A stretch of 8,294 nt of DNA from Candidatus Nesterenkonia stercoripullorum (lineage in GTDB: Bacteria; Actinomycetota; Actinomycetes; Actinomycetales; Micrococcaceae). The position numbers and the translations under genes are program-made. The notes under the pieces are model-generated. The model saw only the letters and a program-made list of their open reading frames with translations, made no database searches and was not told the origin of the DNA. Shown one piece after another: positions 1 to 4,933 of the stretch; position 1 is the first letter of the stretch; each line of letters begins with the position of its first letter. The stretch lies in the NCBI GenBank assembly GCA_019114115.1, contig DXGD01000173.1:1-8294 (forward strand), in the 5' to 3' direction.

Positions 1-92
1 AGCGTATCCTGCAGTGCGGTGAGATCCACTCGTTCCAGCTCCGGCCCTGGGCCTGGCCCTGACGCTGATGGTTCGTCCTCTGTGCTCCGCAT
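1..92 (-). CDS. 5' end of an unidentified protein, cut by the window edge
   Basis: An open frame begins with ATG at 92-90 and stays open to the left edge, giving about 30 residues. It is preceded by a purine-rich ribosome binding site (GAAGGAA, minus strand 107-101) 8 nt before the ATG. The visible N-terminus is acidic and Pro/Gly-rich (MRSTEDEPSASGPGPGPELE), then becomes an ordinary-looking sequence (RVDLTALQDTL) that could open a first helix. That is too little to name a family. A second ATG at 99-97 in another frame gives an Arg-rich reading and is less likely. The gene would be transcribed in the same direction as the DUF488 gene, 90 bp downstream of it. Confidence 0.5.
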   Translation of the reverse strand, partial: MRSTEDEPSASGPGPGPELERVDLTALQDT

Positions 93-142
93 AAGGCATG
101 TTCCTTCACTTGGGGTCGCGATTCCTGTGAGCGTTCCTCCCC

Positions 143-176
143 CGGCATCTCGGTGATGCCGAACCGGCCGAAGGCC
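143..176 (-). terminator. Possible terminator after the DUF488 gene (two small hairpins)
   Basis: Reading on the minus strand just after the DUF488 stop codon there are two adjacent inverted repeats: GGCC-TTC-GGCC (176-166) and CGGCAT-N7-ATGCCG (161-143). No T-run follows, which is common for terminators in high-GC actinobacteria. The placement between a stop codon and the next start at 92 is what suggests termination. The stems are short, so this is tentative. Confidence 0.4.
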
Positions 177-182
177 CGACTA

Positions 183-551
183 TCAGCTGTGTCGCCTCAG
201 GTAGTCCTGCAGCACGACGGCATGATTCACCGCCGGGTCCTTGGCTCCGTAGAGCAGCGTCACCCGCTGGGACCCATGGACGACGTCGATGAGTTGCTTC
301 AGCGCCTGCGCATGATCCGGGTCCCCGAGTTCCTGCTCGTAACGATCACTGAACTCGTCCATCGACGACGCGTCGTGATCCCACCAGCTCCGTAGTTCAG
401 GGCTCGGTGCGAGGTCCTTGAACCACTCGTCCAGCTGAGCGCGGGCTTTGCTGACGCCCCTGGGCCACAGCCGGTCGACCAGCACACGCACCCCATCAGC
501 CGGGTCTGGTGCTTCGTAGATGCGCTTGACCACGATTTTGGGAGTGCCCAT
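183..551 (-). CDS. DUF488 family protein (YeaO-like)
   Basis: This is a 122-residue protein, the usual length for the YeaO-like branch of DUF488 (about 115-120 residues). The family hallmark is clear near the N-terminus: KRIYEAP at residues 8-14, then RVLVDRLWPRGVSK at about 22-35. The rest also fits, with an Asp/Glu-rich middle (YEQELGD), VTLLYGAKD near residue 100 and a C-terminal NHAVVLQDYL helix. Members are small soluble cytoplasmic proteins with no established biochemical role, so I give none. ATG at 551 is preferred because the frame covers the conserved start of the domain and a -10-like TAGGCT lies 6 nt upstream, which fits a leaderless message. The gene is divergent from the MerR-type regulator. 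That makes regulation by that protein conceivable, but no motif proves it. Confidence 0.9.
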   Translation of the reverse strand: MGTPKIVVKRIYEAPDPADGVRVLVDRLWPRGVSKARAQLDEWFKDLAPSPELRSWWDHDASSMDEFSDRYEQELGDPDHAQALKQLIDVVHGSQRVTLLYGAKDPAVNHAVVLQDYLRRHS

Positions 552-557
552 GCCCGT

Positions 558-587
558 AGCCTACTCTCGGGCGTGGCACACCGTCAT
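558..587 (-). promoter_or_regulatory. Candidate leaderless promoter of the DUF488 gene
   Basis: On the minus strand, ATGACG (587-582) matches 4 of 6 bases of a -35 box. An 18-nt spacer separates it from TAGGCT (563-558), a TANNNT -10 box. Only 6 nt separate the -10 box from the ATG at 551, so transcription would start at the start codon itself. No Shine-Dalgarno sequence is present, consistent with a leaderless message. Confidence 0.45.
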
Positions 588-602
588 GGCATGTGCCGGC
601 AC
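575..602. promoter_or_regulatory. Overlapping inverted repeats, candidate operator
   Basis: GGCACA (575-580) and TGTGCC (592-597) form a 6-bp inverted repeat with an 11-nt gap that covers the proposed -35 box of the DUF488 gene. The perfect 10-bp palindrome GTGCCGGCAC (593-602) overlaps its right arm. Symmetric sequence placed on a promoter suggests a repressor or activator site. The protein that binds it is unknown. Confidence 0.35.
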
Positions 603-664
603 GAGCTGGAATAGGCGACGGGCGGGCTGGGGCATGTCGCTATTCTTGGTCCTGGGGGCGTGGC

Positions 665-721
665 CGCGACAGTCGCGTTATTGACCTTGCGCATCCGCAG
701 GATAGGGCAGAAGGAGATCTG
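665..721 (+). promoter_or_regulatory. Promoter/operator region and ribosome binding site of the MerR-type gene
   Basis: A perfect inverted repeat, CGCGAC-A-GTCGCG (665-677), lies 3 nt before a -35-like TTGACC (681-686). A second, weaker repeat TGCG-CATC-CGCA (688-699) follows, then TAGGGC (703-708), a poor -10 candidate. MerR-family proteins often bind dyads between -35 and -10 boxes of their own promoter, so the second repeat is the more natural autoregulatory site. The first is the more exact palindrome. AAGGAG (711-716), 5 nt before ATG 722, is a strong ribosome binding site and fixes the start. Confidence 0.4.
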
Positions 722-1399
722 ATGCGTACTGCTGAACTAGCAGCCCTGGCCGGCGTCACGATACGGACCATCCGCTACTATCACCAGGCCGGGGCGCTTC
801 CAGAACCGCGGCGGCTCTCCAACGGGTACCGGGACTACGACGCCGAGCACGTGGTGGCGGTGTTGAGGATTCGTCAGCTCACGGCCTCAGGCTTGTCCTT
901 GGCGCATGCTGCCGAAGTTGCTGCTGACTCGGTATCGGCCTCGACTGAGGAAGCGCTCGATGAGGTGGATCGGGCGCTGGAGGCGCAGATCATCGCTCTC
1001 ACCGAGCAGCGACAACGTCTGGCCCGCGCCCGATCCGGTCGGCACGTCGGGCTTTCCCGCCTCGCGGCGGCGGTCAGCCTGAAGCCGACTGACATCCCGG
1101 GCGCGGTGCTGTTCGCTCACCTCTACGATGACCACCCCGACGTCGAGCGCCTGGCCGATGCACTGTGGGATCCCGAGCTTCGATCCGCTCTTTCGCAGTT
1201 CCAGGACCGTTTCGACGCCATCGACGATCACACCTCAGAAGAAGAGCTCGACGAGCTTGCCGCCCGGGCCACGGAGATCTTCGCGGAGCACCAGATCGAT
1301 TTGCCTCCCCCGACCTCAGAGCAGCAGCACCTTATGCTCGGGCTCATAGAACGATACTTGAATGACCGGCAGAAGGAGTTCGTCCGACGGCAGGAGTGA
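722..1399 (+). CDS. MerR family transcriptional regulator
   Basis: This is a 225-residue DNA-binding regulator. The first 70 residues are a typical MerR winged helix-turn-helix: RTAELAALAGVTIRTIRYYHQAGAL, then GYRDYDAEHVVAVLRIRQL and SLAHAAEVA. A predicted helical linker follows (about residues 75-105, DRALEAQIIALTEQRQRL), which in the family forms the dimerising coiled coil. The C-terminal 120 residues are acidic and contain no cysteine anywhere, arguing against a Cys-type metal or redox sensor; a small-molecule ligand is more likely, but I cannot identify it. The start at 722 is chosen for its AAGGAG site and because it begins exactly at the domain. The frame is open back to a GTG at 593, but that extension resembles nothing and lacks a ribosome binding site. 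The gene is divergent from the DUF488 gene. Confidence 0.9.
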   Translation: MRTAELAALAGVTIRTIRYYHQAGALPEPRRLSNGYRDYDAEHVVAVLRIRQLTASGLSLAHAAEVAADSVSASTEEALDEVDRALEAQIIALTEQRQRLARARSGRHVGLSRLAAAVSLKPTDIPGAVLFAHLYDDHPDVERLADALWDPELRSALSQFQDRFDAIDDHTSEEELDELAARATEIFAEHQIDLPPPTSEQQHLMLGLIERYLNDRQKEFVRRQE

Positions 1400-1403
1400 G
1401 GCG

Positions 1404-1435
1404 TGATGGGTGGCGGGTACATCCCGACCCCATCA
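1404..1435. terminator. Hairpin between convergent genes, probable bidirectional terminator
   Basis: TGATGGG (1404-1410) pairs with CCCATCA (1429-1435), and inside it CGGG (1414-1417) pairs with CCCG (1423-1426) around a TACAT loop. G1412 can also pair with C1428. This gives a stem of about 12 pairs with a small internal bulge. It begins 5 nt after the MerR stop codon and ends just before the last codons of the decayed Clp-N gene on the other strand, as expected for a shared terminator. There is no T-run on either side. Confidence 0.55.
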
Positions 1436-1437
1436 GC

Positions 1438-1831
1438 TCAGCCGGGAGGCGATGCTCGGAAGGCCTACCGGAACACCCGGCTGCGGCGTCGCCACGCTTT
1501 TCCCCTGAGCTGATTCCTTGATGACCGCCAAAGGGCTCGGGCCCCACTGAACTGCTTCGGTCTCGTGAAAGGTGATCCTGCCCGGGCTCGGTGTATGAGC
1601 AGTGATGCCGAGCGAGGCCAGCTGCTCGGCGTGCTGTGTCGCCACAGCCTCGCGCGCCGTCTCCACCGTGATTCCGAGCCTGCGTAGCACCTGGCTGGCA
1701 ACCTGCTGATTGACGACTAGTGCCAGGGACAGATGGTCGATGTCGGCCGTGTGCTGGCCCAGCGTGGGGCCTCTTCCATCGCGTTGACCGAGAAGTTATG
1801 ACTCGTCGCCGGCCACGGTGAACTTGCTCAC
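1438..1831 (-). pseudogene. Decayed Clp N-terminal-domain protein gene
   Basis: Read on the minus strand, pieces in different frames join into one Clp repeat (N) domain protein of about 130 residues. They are MSKFTVAGDES from GTG 1831; NFSVNAMEEAPR; LGQHTADIDHLSLALVV through LRRLGITVETAREAVA and ITFHETEAVQW to ESAQG (an open stretch at about 1762-1505); EKRGDAAA; and VFR-stop-AFRASPPG ending with TGA at 1440-1438. Breaks lie near 1801, at 1763-1764, in the C4 run 1502-1505 and at 1477-1478, and TAG at 1467-1465 interrupts the tail. Intact relatives are stand-alone copies of the domain that in Clp ATPases binds substrates and adaptors, with no ATPase module. GTG 1831 has AGGAG 3 nt upstream and overlaps the stop of the preceding HTH gene, so the two were once an operon. 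The longest intact piece could still be translated, but a functional product is unlikely. Confidence 0.75.
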
Positions 1832-2023
1832 TTGCTCCTCTTGGGGATGCGGATCGAGGGATCGACCCGCTGGGCGTAGTTCTTGTGCACCGCCTGGCGT
1901 GAGCCCCCCGTACAGCGGCAATGCTCTGCCAGCTCATGCTAGCCCGCAGCCCCGCCTCCACCTGCTCCAGTTCCAGGCGATCTGTGAGCGCCGCAGCAGG
2001 GCGCCTCCGGTAGGATGGCTCAC
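1828..2023 (-). pseudogene. Decayed small helix-turn-helix protein gene
   Basis: Two 1-nt losses separate three pieces of what reads as a 65-residue HTH protein: MSHPTGGALLRR (GTG 2023); LTDRLELEQVEAGLRAS and MSWQSIAAVRG; and SRQAVHKNYAQRVDP followed by SIRIPKRSK and TGA at 1830-1828. The breaks are at about 1989 and in the C6 run at 1904-1909 (a G6 run when read on the coding strand). Adding one base at each gives exactly 66 codons including the stop. The core WQSIAAVRGGSRQAVHKNY is a recognisable helix-turn-helix. Small HTH proteins of this kind are found next to Clp-N proteins in actinobacteria. The stop overlaps the Clp-N start (GTGA), indicating translational coupling. The start is uncertain because no good ribosome binding site precedes 2023. 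Confidence 0.7.
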
Positions 2024-2048
2024 GCCGCCACATCGAAGGAAGCACACG

Positions 2049-2150
2049 ATGAGTACGCAGCAGCCAGCAGACCGCCATGTCACTCTGACTGCAGGAGACT
2101 TTCTTGCCCTTCATCCGCGTAGAGCTCGACACCACACCCGAACGAGCTAA
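2049..2150 (+). other. Short open frame with a good ribosome binding site, possible displaced 5' end of the next gene
   Basis: ATG 2049 has AAGGAAG (2036-2042) 6 nt upstream and opens a 33-codon frame (MSTQQPADRHVTLTAGDF, continuing to TAA 2148-2150). Removing one T from the run at 2100-2102 would carry this frame straight into the downstream protein (GDF-LPFIRVELDTT). So this is either the true N-terminus of the 2104-2331 gene split by a 1-nt insertion, or a short independent or leader frame. A TANNNT -10-like TAGGAT lies at 2011-2016, but no convincing -35 box accompanies it. Confidence 0.4.
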
Positions 2151-2331
2151 GAAGTTCCATCAGCGCGTCCAAGCAGGCGCGCCATTCACCCGGGAGAAGC
2201 ATCAAGCGCTCGACGACGCCTGGTCTCAGGGGCGGACCCCCACCGGCGTCGTGCACTACCGGGGCGTCAGCAACACTCACCCACCCACCCTGAAGTTCGA
2301 CGTCGAGGTCAGCCTGGAGATCGAGCACTGA
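2104..2331 (+). CDS. Small hypothetical protein
   Basis: A 75-residue reading starts at TTG 2104, which has AGGAG (2093-2097) 6 nt upstream. It begins MPFIRVELDTTPERAKKFHQR, has a central basic/acidic helix-like stretch (TREKHQALDDAW) and ends with an alternating hydrophobic segment, LKFDVEVSLEIEH, that looks like a terminal beta strand. Composition and codon use look like a real soluble protein. I do not recognise the family. The Met-Pro N-terminus with an IRVE strand superficially recalls 4-oxalocrotonate tautomerases, but the rest does not follow that fold's usual sequence. The true N-terminus may instead start at ATG 2049, with a 1-nt slip at 2100-2102. It lies next to the decayed operon and may itself be damaged. 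Confidence 0.6.
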   Translation: MPFIRVELDTTPERAKKFHQRVQAGAPFTREKHQALDDAWSQGRTPTGVVHYRGVSNTHPPTLKFDVEVSLEIEH

Positions 2332-2390
2332 CGACGACGCTCACAGACTCGCCATCAGCCCCGAGCGGGTGAGAGCCGTCAGGGAGAATC

Positions 2391-2498
2391 ATGGAGATCA
2401 GCTCGCAGGTTCCCCAGTCGCTGACGCAAACCCCTTCGTCCAGCTTTGCCCTTCACGCGCGGCAGGAGTACAAATGCTCTAGTGACCCCTTCCGATAA
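2391..2498 (+). other. Possible upstream leader ORF overlapping the transporter start
   Basis: ATG 2391, with AGGGAG (2381-2386) 4 nt upstream, opens a 35-codon frame (MEISSQVPQSLTQTPSSSFA, then LHARQEYKCSSDPFR) ending with TAA 2496-2498. It overlaps the start of the efflux gene by 17 nt. Drug-efflux and resistance genes are sometimes controlled by leader peptides in this position. A 35-codon frame can also arise by chance in GC-rich DNA, and the proposed leaderless promoter of the transporter lies inside it, so both cannot matter in the same transcript. Confidence 0.25.
2446..2474 (+). promoter_or_regulatory. Candidate leaderless promoter of the efflux transporter
   Basis: TTGCCC (2446-2451) and TACAAA (2469-2474) are separated by 17 nt. 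Both are reasonable matches to actinobacterial housekeeping promoter boxes. Transcription would begin at about 2481-2482, on or next to the proposed GTG start at 2482. An AGGAG at 2464-2468 is 13 nt from the GTG, longer than usual for a ribosome binding site, and would be excluded from such a message. Confidence 0.5.
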
Positions 2499-4098
2499 CT
2501 CGGCGACGCCGCGACCCGACTCCACTGGCCCCTCAGATCCCGCGGACTCCCAGGGCCCTGCTGGTGCCCAGGGATCCTCCGACAAGCAGCGGTTCACCCC
2601 CGAGCAGCGCAGGATCCTGCTTCTCTCCTTCGTCGTCGCGTTCCTCTCGCTGCTGAGCGTCTCGATCGTCAACGTGGTGCTGCCCTCGATCGAGTCTTCG
2701 ATGAACGCGAGTTCTGCGGCGCTGCAGTGGATCCTCTCCGGGTATGCTCTGGCGTTCGGCGTCGTGCTGGTGGCCTCGGGAAGGGCCGGGGATATCTTCG
2801 GCAGGGGGAAGCTCTTCGTCATCGGACTGGTCCTCTTCGGCCTGGGGTCGCTCTCGGCGGGTCTGGCCGCGGAGCCGCTGTGGCTCAACGCATCCCGGGT
2901 CATCATGGGCCTTGGCTCGGGCCTACTGAACCCCCAGGTCACCGGGCTCATCCAGCAGTACTTCCGCGGCGCGCAACGCGGTACTGCCTTCGGGCTGTTC
3001 GGCGGTGTCATCGGGGTCTCCGTGGCGGTCGGCCCGGTGCTGGGCGGCGTGCTCATCGCCCTGCTGGGCCCGGAGTGGGGCTGGCGTTCGGCATTCCTCA
3101 TCAACGTGCCCTTCGTGGTTCTAGGAATCATCGGGGCCTTCCTATGGCTGCCGGCGTCCGCATGGCGCCCGGCCGAGGATCGCTCGGACACTGACCGACA
3201 AGGACCGCAGCGCACAGAATCCGCAGTCGGTGAGCACCACTCCGAGCCCGAGCACGCCCGACCCGGCAGGAAGCACACCCTCGCCGACCTGGACCCGATG
3301 GGCGTGGTGCTGCTCAGTGCTGGCATCCTGCTCATCATGCTCCCCTTCGTCGAGCGTGAAGTCGGTGCGGCCATCTGGTTCTCGCTGCCCGCGGGCGCAG
3401 CGTTCATCCTGCTCTGGACAGGGTGGGAGCGACGCTTCGCCCGGGCCGGGCGCGCGCCCATGGTCGATCTCTCGCTGTTCACGACGCGCTCATTCGCCAA
3501 CGGCGCCGCCCTCATCACCCTCTACTTCCTGGGCATGACCAGCGTGTGGGTGATCCTCGCTCTCTGGATGCAGCAAGGGCTCGGACATACCGCGCTGGCG
3601 GCAGGCCTCATCGGCCTGCCCTCAGCGATCATGACGGCGATCCTCTCCCCCATCGCCGGCAGTCACGTCACCCGGGTCGGGCGCTCGATGGTCCTGTGGG
3701 GCATTCTGCTGGCCTTGGCCGGGCTCACCCTCACCGGCACCGCTGTCGTCCTGCATTACACGATGGGGACCAGTGAGTGGTGGCTGCTGGGCACGCTGGC
3801 CGTTCTCGGCTCCGGGCAGGCCTTCGTCGTCGGCCCCAACCAGACGCTGACCCTGGCGGAAGTGCCGATCAGGTACGCCGGCACGGCAGGCGGCGTCTTG
3901 CAGACCGGACAGCGTGTGGGCACCTCGATCGGGATCGCGATGATCACCGGCGTGGTGTTCTCGCTCGTCGCGGCCGCGGGCTGGGCCACTGCCTTCGCGG
4001 TCGGGCTCGGTGTGATTGCGGTCTGCATCAGTGTGGCCGGCGTCGTGGGCATCATCGACCTCCGGCAGGGTCGGAAGGTGCCGGGCGCGAAGCGCTGA
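2482..4098 (+). CDS. DHA2-type MFS efflux transporter (drug:H+ antiporter family)
   Basis: This is a 538-residue inner-membrane transporter expected to export small toxic compounds in exchange for protons. Residues 1-44 are a hydrophilic Pro/Ser-rich tail. Hydrophobic segments follow to about 530, consistent with the 14-helix EmrB/QacA layout. Family signatures are visible: the helix 1 pattern VSIVNVVLPSI (60-70), LQWILSGYAL (81-90), motif A as SGRAGDIFGRGK (99-110), motif C as GVIGVSVAVGPVLGG (175-189) and WRSAFLINVP (201-210). A charged loop (about 227-268) rich in Glu, Arg and His splits the protein at its middle. The substrate cannot be read from sequence. I chose GTG 2482 for its promoter position; an in-frame TTG at 2446 would add 12 residues but has no ribosome binding site. 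The nearest plus-strand neighbours are separate units. No regulator is directly adjacent. Confidence 0.9.
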   Translation: MTPSDNSATPRPDSTGPSDPADSQGPAGAQGSSDKQRFTPEQRRILLLSFVVAFLSLLSVSIVNVVLPSIESSMNASSAALQWILSGYALAFGVVLVASGRAGDIFGRGKLFVIGLVLFGLGSLSAGLAAEPLWLNASRVIMGLGSGLLNPQVTGLIQQYFRGAQRGTAFGLFGGVIGVSVAVGPVLGGVLIALLGPEWGWRSAFLINVPFVVLGIIGAFLWLPASAWRPAEDRSDTDRQGPQRTESAVGEHHSEPEHARPGRKHTLADLDPMGVVLLSAGILLIMLPFVEREVGAAIWFSLPAGAAFILLWTGWERRFARAGRAPMVDLSLFTTRSFANGAALITLYFLGMTSVWVILALWMQQGLGHTALAAGLIGLPSAIMTAILSPIAGSHVTRVGRSMVLWGILLALAGLTLTGTAVVLHYTMGTSEWWLLGTLAVLGSGQAFVVGPNQTLTLAEVPIRYAGTAGGVLQTGQRVGTSIGIAMITGVVFSLVAAAGWATAFAVGLGVIAVCISVAGVVGIIDLRQGRKVPGAKR

Positions 4099-4176
4099 AC
4101 CAGCAGCTTTCCCGGTATCGCCTGAGGACTCTTGGGACCTGGGGCACCACACCGGCATCCATGGAGCTATCCGATC

Positions 4177-4187
4177 TATGTTAGCTT
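4177..4187 (+). promoter_or_regulatory. Candidate -10 region directly before the first GNAT gene
   Basis: Two overlapping -10-like hexamers, TATGTT (4177-4182) and TAGCTT (4182-4187), sit just before the GTG at 4194. The second would place the transcription start on the GTG, giving a leaderless message. No Shine-Dalgarno sequence is present, and this AT-rich patch stands out from its surroundings. No clear -35 box is seen. The rest of the 4099-4193 gap holds no convincing terminator. Confidence 0.35.
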
Positions 4188-4193
4188 TAACTC

Positions 4194-4802
4194 GTGACCG
4201 ACTTCCCCGACCTTGACCTGCCTCTCTCCACGAAGCGACTCCAGCTGCGCGTCCATACCCTGGCTGACGCCGATGCCCTGCATCGCATCTACTCACAGGA
4301 CGACGTCGCCAGGTACCTGCTCGACGATCCGTGGAGCCCCGAGGACGCCTCCCGGCACGTCCAGGAGCGCATCACGAAAACCGGGCTCAGCACAGAACCC
4401 GGCACTCTGGCCCTGGTGATAGAGCACGACGGCGACGCCATCGGCGATGTTCTGCTCTGGCTCACCGACCGGGAGCACCGCATCGCGGAGATCGGCTGGG
4501 TCCTCGATCCTGACCACAGTGGGCGCGGCTTCGCCGCTGAAGCTGTCGGTGAAGCGCTCAGGCTCGCCTTCGACCACTACCGTCTGCACCGGGTCGCGGC
4601 TCAGATGGATGCGCGCAACACGGCCTCAGCACGGCTGGCAGTGCGCGCGGGGATGCAGCAGGAAGCCCATCTGCGCCAGGACTGGTGGAGCAAGGGCGAA
4701 TGGACGGACACGCTCATCTTCGCGATGCTCGCCAGCGACCGGGTGAGCCCACCCGAGCAGTCACCACGCGGCCACGCCTCCTCGAGGCCCGCACCCGCAT
4801 AG
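4194..4802 (+). CDS. GNAT family N-acetyltransferase, RimJ/RimL-like
   Basis: This 202-residue cytoplasmic protein is predicted to transfer the acetyl group of acetyl-CoA to an amine. The order of elements is that of the RimJ/RimL-type (Acetyltransf_3) branch: STKRLQLRVHTLADADALHRI (12-32), an IGDVLLWL strand (83-90), IAEIGWVLDPDHSGRGFAAEAV (98-118) carrying the CoA-binding R/QxxGxG/A loop as SGRGFA, LHRVAAQMDARNTASARLAVRAGM (131-154) and the closing LRQDWWSKGEWTDTLIFAML. This branch includes ribosomal-protein acetyltransferases and antibiotic or small-molecule acetylating enzymes, so the substrate is open. About 20 extra residues after the domain are Pro/Ser-rich and probably disordered. GTG 4194 is the start because the domain begins right after it and a -10 box sits immediately upstream. 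Confidence 0.9.
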   Translation: MTDFPDLDLPLSTKRLQLRVHTLADADALHRIYSQDDVARYLLDDPWSPEDASRHVQERITKTGLSTEPGTLALVIEHDGDAIGDVLLWLTDREHRIAEIGWVLDPDHSGRGFAAEAVGEALRLAFDHYRLHRVAAQMDARNTASARLAVRAGMQQEAHLRQDWWSKGEWTDTLIFAMLASDRVSPPEQSPRGHASSRPAPA

Positions 4803-4828
4803 CCGGCTGAACTCCCAGCCCGCAGCCC

Positions 4829-4858
4829 TTCACCCCGGCGAGCAGCCGCCGGTATCCT
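4829..4858 (+). promoter_or_regulatory. Promoter with an 18-bp interrupted palindrome as its spacer
   Basis: TTCACC (4829-4834) and TATCCT (4853-4858) each match 4 of 6 consensus bases and are 18 nt apart. The spacer is exactly the inverted repeat CCGGCG-AGCAGC-CGCCGG (4835-4852). Dyads inside a spacer are the typical operator position for MerR-type activators. The same hairpin could instead help end transcription of the preceding acetyltransferase gene, whose stop is 32 nt upstream. The remaining 4859-4933 leader shows only the ribosome binding site AAGGAGG (4921-4927). Confidence 0.45.
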
Positions 4859-4933
4859 GCCTGAACATCAGCAGCATTCCGGACGGCGCCCGAACAGACG
4901 CCGCTCGGGACCTCCACGCGAAGGAGGAGCCTC

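Noticed and set aside
593..721. N-terminal extension of the MerR protein to GTG 593
   Set aside because: The extra 43 residues have no ribosome binding site and no domain, and they would cover the intergenic inverted repeats. ATG 722 has AAGGAG and starts the HTH exactly.
1344..2135. 263-codon open frame on the minus strand
   Set aside because: It strings together fragments of the decayed HTH and Clp-N genes with out-of-frame Arg/Ser/Pro-rich sequence and runs into the 3' end of the MerR gene. Its length comes from GC-rich codon bias, not from one protein.
2104..2331. 4-oxalocrotonate tautomerase assignment
   Set aside because: Only the Met-Pro start and first strand resemble that family. 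The remaining sequence does not follow it, and the N-terminus itself is uncertain.
2379..3518. 379-codon open frame on the minus strand, antisense to the efflux transporter
   Set aside because: Its Pro/Ser/Arg-rich low-quality translation and lack of a ribosome binding site mark it as a shadow of the well-supported transporter gene.
722..4098. MerR regulator and efflux transporter as a drug-sensing pair
   Set aside because: They are separated by more than 1 kb containing pseudogenes on the other strand and a hairpin, and no shared operator was found. Co-regulation cannot be supported from the sequence.
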